NCBI GenBank assembly: GCA_023954475.1 | Contig: JAMLHW010000021.1 | Coordinates: 1-61,610 of the forward strand | Length of the DNA stretch: 61,610 bases | Source of the DNA: Anaerolineae bacterium | GTDB lineage: Bacteria > Chloroflexota > Anaerolineae > Promineifilales > Promineifilaceae | Direction: 5' to 3' | In this document: in pieces, positions 54,263-61,610 of the stretch | Layout: every line of letters begins with the position of its first letter | How positions within the stretch are numbered: the first letter of the stretch is position 1 | Translations under genes and position numbers: made by a program | Notes under the pieces: generated by a model | Databases searched by the model: none | What the model saw: only the letters and a program-made list of their open reading frames with translations | What the model was told of the DNA's origin: nothing

Positions 54263-54871
54263 ATGAGTCCAAAAGTGTTTTTGATCGGTGGCGCACCCGG
54301 TGCGGGAAAAACGACATTGGGAACAGCGTTAGCGGCAAGACTCGGTATTTCTTCTTTGACAATCGATGATCTTGTCACCGCTGTCCAGTCTGTTACAACG
54401 CCGGCAACACATCCTGGACTGCATCTGATGTGGCAAACATCACATCTCGATTACTTTACGAATACGCCCGTTGCAAAACTCAAAGAGGATGCTTTACGAC
54501 AGCACGAAGTTGCCTGGCAATTCATCGAGCCTGTCATTCGCAAACATGCCGGCTTTGGTGCACCGGTTGTGATCGACGGCTGGCATTTATGGCCCAGCAA
54601 GGTTGCACAACTGCAACTGGATACTGTCTGGGCTGGTTGGCTAGTTGCGTCCGAAGCAGTTCTGGAAGAGCGCGAAAGAGAGCATGCTGACTGGTTGCAC
54701 GGCTCCCCAAACCCGAAACAGATGTTTGATAATTTTCTGGCACGCAGTCTGTGGTTTAACACCTGGATAAGAGAAGAAACAGCCAGATTTTCGCTGCCTA
54801 TGCTTTTTCAGACGGGGTCGAAGTCTGTGGAGGAACTTTGTGAGTTGATATTGGGGAATGGTCAGGATTAA
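54263..54871 (+). CDS. P-loop kinase-like protein (2-phosphoglycerate-kinase-like)
   Basis: A 202-residue P-loop protein with Walker A GGAPGAGKTTLG at residues 9-20, IDDLV as likely Asp partner, and a lid-like arginine/glutamate stretch (EAVLEEREREHADW). It most resembles 2-phosphoglycerate kinase-like and AAA-type small-molecule kinases. The substrate is unknown. AAGCAGATG gives a moderate ribosome site. It stands alone. Confidence 0.78.
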   Translation: MSPKVFLIGGAPGAGKTTLGTALAARLGISSLTIDDLVTAVQSVTTPATHPGLHLMWQTSHLDYFTNTPVAKLKEDALRQHEVAWQFIEPVIRKHAGFGAPVVIDGWHLWPSKVAQLQLDTVWAGWLVASEAVLEEREREHADWLHGSPNPKQMFDNFLARSLWFNTWIREETARFSLPMLFQTGSKSVEELCELILGNGQD

Positions 54872-54930
54872 TGCGCATCAGCACCGAGGTAGCAGGCGAG
54901 AGGTTGCCCGTAACCGGTTAACGGCAGCCG

Positions 54931-55146
54931 TCACCAGTAAGTTTCGCGGCGTGTTACGGTTGTGCAGATAGGTTTGGGAGTGACGTTTTGAGGGGGTTGC
55001 GGCTGTTTATTGCCGAAGAGGGAGTTGAGTAGAATTTGTTTGGCTGCTGCGGCTCGAGTTGGTGATGCTTCTTTCCATACAGGCTGACAGGCACGATTGC
55101 AAACCGGGTTTTCAACGGAATCGGATATATCTTGGATGTGAATCAT
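54931..55146 (-). CDS. Small peptide gene with CxxxC motif, 71 aa
   Basis: A 71-residue peptide beginning MIHIQDISDSVENPVCNRAC, with Cys-x3-Cys, a helical middle (SPTRAAAAKQILLNSLFG) and a Pro/Gln-rich tail with one more Cys. AGGGAG lies 6 bases before the ATG, so expression is likely. I cannot assign a family. The shape (acidic N-terminus, Cys pair, low-complexity end) is seen in RiPP-like and small secreted peptides; this is only a suggestion. Confidence 0.5.
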   Translation of the reverse strand: MIHIQDISDSVENPVCNRACQPVWKEASPTRAAAAKQILLNSLFGNKQPQPPQNVTPKPICTTVTRRETYW

Positions 55147-55242
55147 CTGATGCTCCCTGTTTGCGATCAGCCTTTTCTATATGATGCCATAAAACTAGTG
55201 TCGCGTGCAACTGTTTTCGGCCGAAACGCGTTCATTTCCCTG

Positions 55243-57363
55243 TCAACGCATCACAATTGGTAAAAATAGCGTATTCGTCGGCACATTCGGAACAGTCGTT
55301 GGCGTTGCCGTAGCAGTACTGGTCGTTGTAGGCAGCGGCGTTGCTGTCATTGTCGGCGTTGAAGTCGCTGTTGATGTGGGTGTTGGTGATGCAGTTGGGT
55401 TACCTGTCGGCGTGGGTGTTGGGCTGGACTGGGGCGTTGCCGTGTTCGTCGGTGTGGGTGTTGCTGTAGACGTTGCTGTGCTCGTCGGTGTTGGTTCGGG
55501 CATGACAATGGTTATTGTATCGGCTGTTGCAGCGGTGATGTCAGGTCGGCCGATAATCGTTGCGACCAATAATGACGTGTCAATCGTGCCCACCGTTGCC
55601 GAAATCGGCACCGAGACCGACAATGTCACTTCTTGCGATTGTCGCGCCGCCAGTAAAACAGGCGTCGCCGGATCGATAGTCACTTCCCAATCTGCGTCCG
55701 ATGCCGCTTCTAAGGCAAACTGCGCGTCTGCACCACTACCTGGATGTGTCAGCGTGTGCGTAAAGACAACTGTCGTACCTGCTAGCGCTTCGGCCTGCAA
55801 ATCCGGTTCCAGAAAATCCTCCACAACCACAAATTGCCCCATCATGCCGGCGTCCTCGTGTTCAAGCAGGTGGCAGTGATACATGTAGGGCAAATCTGAG
55901 TCGGCGAAATCCTCAAAAATCCGAATCAGCTTGACATTTTCGCCCGGCTTGACGATCACAGTATCCTTCCAACCCATTTCGTGCGCCGGCGGAGCAACCC
56001 CGTTCCGACTCAAAATTTGAAAGGCATCATCGTGCACGTGGAACGGATGGGCAAAGACCGATGTATTGGTTATTTCCCAAATTTCGATGTCATTCAGGCG
56101 AATGTATTCGTTGATGACATCCATATCCATTTTGACGCCATTGATCATGGCACCAGCCTGCAATACGAATTGACGCGGTGTGTCGGAATTGACAGCATCT
56201 TCGGCCGAAAAGCGGTCAATGGTTGTCAAATTGCCCGGCAATGCTGTTACCGGATTTGGCGTCGGTGGACCAATATCGATGGTAAAAATGGCAAAATCAG
56301 TCGTATCGTACTCGTCCTGAATGAAAGGCGGCACATAGGTGGTGCCGACACCGGAATTGTATGCCATCCACTCGACCGAACTGCCCTCATCGCCGCCAAA
56401 ATCGACGACGATCTCGGCGCGTTCACCGGGTGCTAACAGCAAGCGCGATCGCGGTGTCGGTGTTTCTAGAAAACCGCCATCCGAGCCGATCTGGAAAAAT
56501 GTGCGGTTGTCGCTGAAGCCGAAATTATAGATGCGCGTGTTGGATGCATTGAGGATGCGCAACCTTACCATTTGGGCAGGCGCGATCATTGTCGGTGAAA
56601 TCGCGCCATTGACCAGAAACACATCACCTTTGCGGAAAAACGGACCGGTCGGGCTGGGAAAATGGCGAAATGTGCCGTCCGGGTTGAAGCCGCGATCCTG
56701 AACGATCAGCGGAAAATCATCGATGCCATATGTTTTGGGCAAATCCAACGCGATGCTCGTGTCATCCCGGACAATCATCAGGCCGGCGAGCCCATTGTAA
56801 ACTTGCGCTCCCGTGCCGTTCGGATCGACTGCACCGCTGGCGTGAGGATGGGGATGGAACCAGTACAGCGCCGCCCGGTTGAGCATGGTAAAGGTGGGCG
56901 ACCACGTTGCACCGGGCATAATGCCCTGGTGTGGGCCACCGTCCATGATGGCGGGCAAATGCAAGCCGTGCCAATGTGTCGTTGTGTGTGCGCCGATGTG
57001 ATTGGTTACATTGAGTTGTACCGATTCGCCACGTGTCAAAACGAGGGTGGGGCCGAGAAACGTGCCATTGTAACCCATGGTCGGCGTGCCGATGCCAGGC
57101 GTGAACTCGGTTGTACCGGTAATCATTTCGAGATCGTACGTGCGAACGCCGTCGATCAACTGTCCGGTTTGTAACGGGGGAATGGGAAGTGTACCGCTGT
57201 GTGTGGGTGGCGGTATCGCAACGGAGTTTGGTTCGCTAACTACCGGCTGTGCTATTGCAGAAAACGCCAGCCAGCCGCAAAACAGTGTGACGCAGATGGT
57301 TGCGCCGATGACGACGCACCGTTTAACCGTAACGTTTAGCACTGCACAATGTCTCTCTCTCAA
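55243..57363 (-). CDS. Multicopper oxidase with Thr/Pro-rich stalk
   Basis: A secreted multicopper oxidase (706 residues if TTG 57363 is used) of the CotA/CueO type. An N-terminal signal or anchor (VVIGATICVTLFCGWLAFSAIA) leads to cupredoxin domains with the copper ligands THWHGLHLP, YWFHPHPH, HPFHVHD and MYHCHLLEHEDAGM (the last supplies the type 1 Cys). After a DUF11-like segment there is a Thr/Pro stalk and the tail TNTLFLPIVMR. The start is uncertain: the TTG has no ribosome site, while a GTG at 57342 is preceded by GAGAGAG. It oxidises phenols, bilirubin-like compounds or metals. Confidence 0.93.
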   Translation of the reverse strand: MRERHCAVLNVTVKRCVVIGATICVTLFCGWLAFSAIAQPVVSEPNSVAIPPPTHSGTLPIPPLQTGQLIDGVRTYDLEMITGTTEFTPGIGTPTMGYNGTFLGPTLVLTRGESVQLNVTNHIGAHTTTHWHGLHLPAIMDGGPHQGIMPGATWSPTFTMLNRAALYWFHPHPHASGAVDPNGTGAQVYNGLAGLMIVRDDTSIALDLPKTYGIDDFPLIVQDRGFNPDGTFRHFPSPTGPFFRKGDVFLVNGAISPTMIAPAQMVRLRILNASNTRIYNFGFSDNRTFFQIGSDGGFLETPTPRSRLLLAPGERAEIVVDFGGDEGSSVEWMAYNSGVGTTYVPPFIQDEYDTTDFAIFTIDIGPPTPNPVTALPGNLTTIDRFSAEDAVNSDTPRQFVLQAGAMINGVKMDMDVINEYIRLNDIEIWEITNTSVFAHPFHVHDDAFQILSRNGVAPPAHEMGWKDTVIVKPGENVKLIRIFEDFADSDLPYMYHCHLLEHEDAGMMGQFVVVEDFLEPDLQAEALAGTTVVFTHTLTHPGSGADAQFALEAASDADWEVTIDPATPVLLAARQSQEVTLSVSVPISATVGTIDTSLLVATIIGRPDITAATADTITIVMPEPTPTSTATSTATPTPTNTATPQSSPTPTPTGNPTASPTPTSTATSTPTMTATPLPTTTSTATATPTTVPNVPTNTLFLPIVMR

Positions 57364-57373
57364 TTCAAAGCCG

Positions 57374-59134
57374 TCAGCGACAGATCAACATCGGGTAGCG
57401 GAACTCGCGCAGCATGCGATCCACGGTACTGCCGAGCATGAGATGTTTCATCGGCCGAAAACCAAATCCGCCCATGATCAGCCAATCGCAATCTGATTCG
57501 GCCGATACGTCCAGCAGCGCATCGGCAATGTGCTGCTCACGAAGCTCGTAGATTGCGCGGACACCGCAGCCATCGAGATATTCCTGCGCTGCTGCCAACG
57601 CTTCCGCTGACGTGTGATTTGTCTCCACCGTGAGCACCGTCAGAGCCGTTCCCCATTTTTGTGCCGCATAGCAGGCCATAAACAGGGCTTCATCCGCTTT
57701 GGGACTGCCGTCATAGGCAACGAGCGCGTGACTCAGTGTGGATTCGGCGCCTGTTGTTACACCAGGAACGGCCAGTATCGGTCGCGGGCTTTGCTGAATC
57801 AGACGAATGAACTGATTGCCGCGTCGCCCGCCCATGTTCGGGCCTGGGGGATTGGTCAAGCTGACCACGACGAGATCGGACCAGCGAGCCAGGTCGATAA
57901 TAGGCGTACACTCAATATCGGCCGAAACCAGGGTCAAATCACCTTTAATGTTGCTGCCGGCTAACTCAGCCTGGAACAGTTCGGCAACCGGCTCGTGCGG
58001 ATTATCAGACTCCTGATGTTTGTAGTTGACGAGATGGATGCCGTTGACGTGTGCCTTTTCCCATTTGGCCACTTTCAGGGCATGTGCCAGCGTTTGTTCA
58101 TCCGCCTCAATGCCTTCGAGTGCAACGAGGATGGTGCGGAACAGCCGTTGGCGTTTCCGGAAAGTCTGCCGCCATAAACCTGGTTCCGGTCCGTCTTCCA
58201 GATTGTTGGGAATGACGGCATCACGCAGCCGCTTACCGAGGCGAATGACGGGCGATTGTGCCTCCTCGCGCTGTTGATCAGCCCATTCAACGGCAGCGGT
58301 TTCTGAATCGATGGTCAGTCCCAGTTCATCTTCCAACTCTTCGCGGTGTTCGGTGAGCATGACGTATAGGTCAGTTTCGGTGCGGCGAGAAAAGGTATGG
58401 GTCAGCCCTTGTTCCCGCATCAAATTGATGACGGGGATATAGACATTGTCATACCATTGCGCAGCTTTGTATTCGGCCGAAAGCGACTTGCCGGCTTTCT
58501 GCTCCGCGATACGCCCGTATGTCTCAATTTCATGCAGTAACTCACGGTAGCCACCGGCCAATGTCATCGATAAATCTGCTTCAGGCCGCTGCACTTGCAG
58601 TTGCGTGCGTTCCAAAAACGCGGCGTAATTGGCTCTGGCGATGACTTCGCCGGGATTGTCGTCTGGTTTCAAGTCGACATTGGTGTTGACTGTGGTGACG
58701 TTGGCGGTTATGGTCGGGACACCCATTTGGCGGGCAACTGAAACGCGATGATTGCCGTCTTTGACAAAATACACTTCGCCGATTTGATACACCTCAATGG
58801 GTGACCAGCCGCGCATGTCGATGACCGAAGCACGTACCCGCGCCCAGCGTTCTTTGTCGCTATCTCGTTTAGGTAAAAAATCGCGTGTGAAATCTTTATA
58901 ACGACCGACGCTGCCCACGATACTGGCGAGTGGGATTTCCTGGACACCGCCCTCGATCAGCGCTTCGCTGTCTGAGAGCAGTTGCTGTCGTACTTCGTTA
59001 TAAGACAGCAATTCGTCTGATTCGCCAGTGACACGATTGATAATGCGACGAAACGCTTCGCGCTTGCGGGCATCGGTGAAATCTCGCACGGCGGTCTCGT
59101 AGCTGGTAAGTGTGTTGGGAGCGTGAATGCTCAC
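57374..59134 (-). CDS. ParB-like domain fused to two universal stress protein domains
   Basis: A 586-residue three-part protein. Residues about 40-175 form a ParB/Srx-like nucleotide-binding domain (SPIEVYQIGEVYFVKDGNHR, SVARQMGVPTITANV). A helical linker follows, then two UspA domains: ILVALEGIEADEQTLAHALKVA and SHALVAYDGSPKADEALFMAC, ending with the ATP-binding-type IMGGFGFRPMKHLMLGSTVD. I place the start at the GTG at 59134; the open frame reaches 59251, but the extra 39 codons do not look native. The role is unknown; it may sense ATP or DNA damage. Confidence 0.85.
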   Translation of the reverse strand: MSIHAPNTLTSYETAVRDFTDARKREAFRRIINRVTGESDELLSYNEVRQQLLSDSEALIEGGVQEIPLASIVGSVGRYKDFTRDFLPKRDSDKERWARVRASVIDMRGWSPIEVYQIGEVYFVKDGNHRVSVARQMGVPTITANVTTVNTNVDLKPDDNPGEVIARANYAAFLERTQLQVQRPEADLSMTLAGGYRELLHEIETYGRIAEQKAGKSLSAEYKAAQWYDNVYIPVINLMREQGLTHTFSRRTETDLYVMLTEHREELEDELGLTIDSETAAVEWADQQREEAQSPVIRLGKRLRDAVIPNNLEDGPEPGLWRQTFRKRQRLFRTILVALEGIEADEQTLAHALKVAKWEKAHVNGIHLVNYKHQESDNPHEPVAELFQAELAGSNIKGDLTLVSADIECTPIIDLARWSDLVVVSLTNPPGPNMGGRRGNQFIRLIQQSPRPILAVPGVTTGAESTLSHALVAYDGSPKADEALFMACYAAQKWGTALTVLTVETNHTSAEALAAAQEYLDGCGVRAIYELREQHIADALLDVSAESDCDWLIMGGFGFRPMKHLMLGSTVDRMLREFRYPMLICR

Positions 59135-59284
59135 TGATGTTCTCTGCCTCGGACCGAATTTGTTTGATTTGTGCTTGCGTGCATTTACTGAATTATAAGT
59201 CTTGCCACATGGGTCAGGCAAGATGACGGAGCGCATAGAATCAGGCGTCAATTGTCATGGTAGCGGTGATGTATTGCAATGAAA

Positions 59285-59311
59285 AACCGGATTTCTGTGT
59301 GAAATCCGGTT
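59285..59311 (-). terminator. Terminator after the thioredoxin-like lipoprotein gene
   Basis: AACCGGATTT pairs with AAATCCGGTT across a seven-base loop. On the minus strand it is followed by a TTT run. It ends the pepF-lipoprotein operon, since it follows the stop at 59318. Confidence 0.82.
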
Positions 59312-59317
59312 CCTGGG

Positions 59318-59833
59318 TCATTGTTGTTGGAGTAGGATGTCGATCTCGGCCGAAATTTGCTCAAAGTCGATTGGTCCAAACCAGCGTGCCGCGACATTGC
59401 CGTCAGTATCGAGTAAGAAATACTGGCTGCGCCCAGTCACACCGACTTGTTGCCGCGCTTCATCGTATGCAGGCATGTCGACATCGAGGTGGAAGAATGT
59501 CACCTGACCGGCATAAGCATCTTCAAGCCTGTGCACGACAGGCTTATTGCGTCGTCAGGTACTTCACCAGGTAGCAAATGAGTTGATGAACTGGATGTCG
59601 CCCGCCGTGCCGATTTCATTCACGTTGGCTGATGTGTAGGCGCGGTTGGGATCATCGGGATCAAGAGCCTGGATTGCCACGGATTCGGCCGAATCGATGG
59701 CTCCAGTTGCAGAGCCCACCTGCGCTGGTGACGTTTCTACACTGCATGCTGCCAGCACAGCCAAAGCGAGTAATGCGATTATTCCAAACGCGCCAAAGCG
59801 ACGCCAGTTCAGCAGTCGTTGTTGCCGAATCAT
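59318..59833 (-). CDS. Thioredoxin-like lipoprotein with UxxU (two in-frame TGA, predicted selenocysteines)
   Basis: A predicted 171-residue protein read through two TGA codons. Residues 1-30 are a signal peptide with lipobox LAAC. The thioredoxin domain reads QFINSFATW-TGA-S-T-TGA-RRNKPVVHRLEDAY, so both cysteines of the expected WCxxCR are TGA (codons 90 and 93, at 59566-59564 and 59557-59555). The rest of the domain (VTFFHLDVDMPAYDEA; GRSQYFLLDTDGNVAARWFG) is intact in the same frame with no other stop. A perfect hairpin (59525-59545) starts 9 bases after the second TGA. Its ATG overlaps the pepF stop (ATGA). The alternative is a pseudogene with two nonsense changes at exactly the active site. 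Confidence 0.82.
59525..59545 (-). promoter_or_regulatory. Candidate bacterial SECIS hairpin
   Basis: AAGCCTGT and ACAGGCTT pair perfectly (8 bp) around a CGUGC loop. The loop begins 17 nt after the second TGA and 26 nt after the first, and its second base is G. These match what I recall of the bacterial SECIS rules (apical loop about 16-37 nt from UGA, G among the first two loop bases). It lies inside the coding sequence, as bacterial SECIS elements do. Confidence 0.72.
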
Positions 59834-61610
59834 GCGCTTACCAATTGCTCCAGTTTGTCAACGAGGTCTGACAAAACGGTGAACGCCTGCTCTACCGGTT
59901 CCGGCGCGGTCAAATCGACGCCCGCCGTGCGCAATACGTCGAGCGGATAGCCCGAACTGCCGGCTTTCAGGAAGTCCAGATAGCGATCGGCCGCGCCCGG
60001 TTCACCGGCGAGTACACCGTGCGCCAGTGCGTGTGCGCCTGCAATGCCGGTGGCATACTGGTAGACATAAAAATTCGAGTACATGTGGCCGAATTGTGCC
60101 CAGGTGATGCCGACCCGTTCCCGCTCATAAGTCAGATCAGAACCATACCCTTCGGCAAACAAATCAGCCATCTCCTCCATCATGACGTTGGCGGTCAGCG
60201 ACTGACCCTGTTCTGCGCGTTCGTGCATTGCCAGCTCCCACCGTGCCAACGTGGGCATGATGAAGAAGTAGCGATGGTAGTTGGACATGGCTTCTTCGAT
60301 CAAGGCGATCTGGAAGTCAGTGTCATCATGGGTGCGCATCAGATAGTCGCGCACAAGCGCCTGGTTGAAATTGGACGCAACCTCAGCGACGAACAGACCG
60401 TAGCGATTGTATTGTGGCGGCTGATTTTGCCAGGTGAAATATGAGTGCATCGAATGCCCCAGCTCGTGGGCCAGCGTACTCAAGCTGAAAACGGTATCGC
60501 TGTAGCTCATCATGATGAACGGATGCGTGCCTTGTGTACCCCAGGAGAATGCGCCTTGTCGTTTGCCCCGGTTGGGGTAGACGTCAACCCAACGCTGGTT
60601 GAGCGCCCCCTGGCGCAACGGTGTGACGTACGCATCGCCCAAAGGTGCCATGCCCTCGCAGATGAGGTCAACGGCATCTTCGTACCTGATTTGTGGCGGT
60701 TCGGCCGATAAAGGTGCTTTGATGTCGTATTCGTGTAAGGTGTCGTAGCCGAGGGCTGCACGCCGAATGCGCCAATAGCGGTGCCAGGTCGGTAAGTTGC
60801 GCTTGAAAACATCGAGCAGGTTGAAAAATACAGTGGTTGGAATGTGTTGCGGTGCTAAAGATGCTTCCAGTGATGAGTTGTAGCCGCGTGCCTTGGCCAA
60901 AAAAGCATCTTGCTTGATTTTGCCCGCGAGATTGGCTGCGTACGTGTTCTTGAAAGCGAGGTAGCCCGCATTGTAGTTTTCGTAGGTGGTGCGGCGCAAT
61001 TCTCGATCGGCACTTGTGCGCAGCTTGTCGATGGTGCTTTGGGCAACGGTGTGTTCGTTGCCGCTGCTGTCGTGAGCCGGCTCAAATGTGAGATCGGCTG
61101 CATTGAGGGCGCTGAACACGGCGTCTGTGGCGCTGAACGGGTTGGATGCCGCAGCGAGCAGGGATTCAACTTCGGCCGAACGGACGTGTGCCTGTTGCCG
61201 TTCCAGTTGATCAAACAGGTGTCTGTAAGGTTGTAGACGCGGATCGGACGCCATCCACTGGCGCAGCGTGTCAAAGCCGACCGACATCAGTTCTGGCCGA
61301 ATATAGGCAGTCAAGGCACGAAAGCGGGCAAAGAGGCTTTGTGCACGTTCCAACTGCGCCTGCACGTCTTGATTGGTCGCATCGACCGAACTGTTGAGGC
61401 CAGTGTAGACGAGCAATTTAGAGATGCGCTGCTGCAAACCGTAGTACGTGTCGAAACAGGCCAGCACGATGTCAGGTCCTTCGGCAAGTCGGTTCTCGTA
61501 TGTGCCAGCGGCGGGCATATCTGCTGCGACGGCGACCATTTCGGCTTCCCATTCGGCCGAAGTGGCAAATATCGAGTCTGTATCCCAGGTACGGTCGGGA
61601 TCAAGCTCGG
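59830..61610 (-). CDS. pepF: Oligoendopeptidase F (M3 family), 5' end outside the window
   Basis: An M3-family zinc metallopeptidase that degrades oligopeptides in the cytoplasm. The zinc site [11 protein letters not shown] is encoded at 60468-60436; the third ligand Glu lies in [10 protein letters not shown]. The reading frame continues without a stop to the window edge, giving [22 protein letters not shown], the normal PepF N-terminal stretch, so the ATG at 61539 is internal and the true start lies beyond 61610. Its TGA overlaps the ATG of the thioredoxin-like lipoprotein, so the two are one operon. Confidence 0.95.
   Translation of the reverse strand, partial: ELDPDRTWDTDSIFATSAEWEAEMVAVAADMPAAGTYENRLAEGPDIVLACFDTYYGLQQRISKLLVYTGLNSSVDATNQDVQAQLERAQSLFARFRALTAYIRPELMSVGFDTLRQWMASDPRLQPYRHLFDQLERQQAHVRSAEVESLLAAASNPFSATDAVFSALNAADLTFEPAHDSSGNEHTVAQSTIDKLRTSADRELRRTTYENYNAGYLAFKNTYAANLAGKIKQDAFLAKARGYNSSLEASLAPQHIPTTVFFNLLDVFKRNLPTWHRYWRIRRAALGYDTLHEYDIKAPLSAEPPQIRYEDAVDLICEGMAPLGDAYVTPLRQGALNQRWVDVYPNRGKRQGAFSWGTQGTHPFIMMSYSDTVFSLSTLAHELGHSMHSYFTWQNQPPQYNRYGLFVAEVASNFNQALVRDYLMRTHDDTDFQIALIEEAMSNYHRYFFIMPTLARWELAMHERAEQGQSLTANVMMEEMADLFAEGYGSDLTYERERVGITWAQFGHMYSNFYVYQYATGIAGAHALAHGVLAGEPGAADRYLDFLKAGSSGYPLDVLRTAGVDLTAPEPVEQAFTVLSDLVDKLEQLVSA

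Noticed and set aside
59318-59833. Frameshifted pseudogene split into two short genes
   Set aside because: Both halves are in the same frame; only two TGA codons interrupt, exactly at the redox cysteines, and a SECIS-like hairpin follows. Selenocysteine fits better.

Overview
The window reads as a stretch of chromosome from a bacterium that is probably a member of the Chloroflexota (Anaerolineae/Caldilinea-like). This is an inference from gene content and style: secreted proteins with Thr/Pro-rich stalks, DUF11 and lamin-tail surface proteins, a C-terminal FLPIVMR tail, a ComEA-like protein, tandem YoaR/beta-lactamase-like proteins and a PGM1-type ATP-grasp ligase. No rRNA gene is present to settle it. 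Genes are dense and lie on both strands in short operons.

Layout. 0-6.2 kb: MFS exporter, DinB protein, a thioredoxin-fold lipoprotein with a CcdA-like partner, a helix-hairpin-helix protein overlapping an alkyladenine DNA glycosylase, and FabI. 6.4-11.3 kb: a PGM1-type ATP-grasp ligase followed by a ThDP enzyme strikingly like animal ILVBL/HACL2, then two membrane proteins. 11.5-18.2 kb: a 1428-residue lamin-tail/phospholipase-D surface protein, a small peptide gene with a RiPP-like leader motif, and dnaA. 18.2-25.2 kb: a PP2C-like/propeller membrane protein, DUF309 and PIG-L proteins, an SDR-DUF2867 protein and a thioredoxin-like protein. 25.5-33.4 kb: a defence island with Type III-like Res, a four-helix-bundle (S23/Avd-like) gene, a tandem-repeat array, Mod, a HEPN protein and a zinc-ribbon protein. 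33.6-38.0 kb: HNH nuclease operon, tRNA-Asp, di-haem peroxidase, ComEA-like protein, tRNA-Pro. 38.2-47.5 kb: SH3/TP-rich membrane protein, enolase, two beta-lactamase-like paralogues, Nudix, and a DnaE-family polymerase. 47.7-61.6 kb: WS/DGAT acyltransferase, nitrilase-family amidase, MmgE/PrpD, SpoIIE-type phosphatase, kinase-like P-loop protein, multicopper oxidase, ParB-USP fusion, a thioredoxin-like lipoprotein, and PepF running off the right edge.

Three signals stand out. (1) The lipoprotein gene at 59318-59833 (minus) has two in-frame TGA codons exactly where a thioredoxin CxxC should be. A perfect 8-bp hairpin follows the second TGA, so this looks like a UxxU selenoprotein. (2) The palindrome TCGGCCGA, usually TTCGGCCGAA, occurs about 95 times in 61.6 kb, roughly 100-fold above chance. 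It resembles cyanobacterial HIP1 and is almost absent from the defence island. (3) A four-helix-bundle gene flanked by GCGATA/GCGACA-rich repeats sits between res and mod as if it were an inserted cassette; the downstream array has seven 59-71 bp units.
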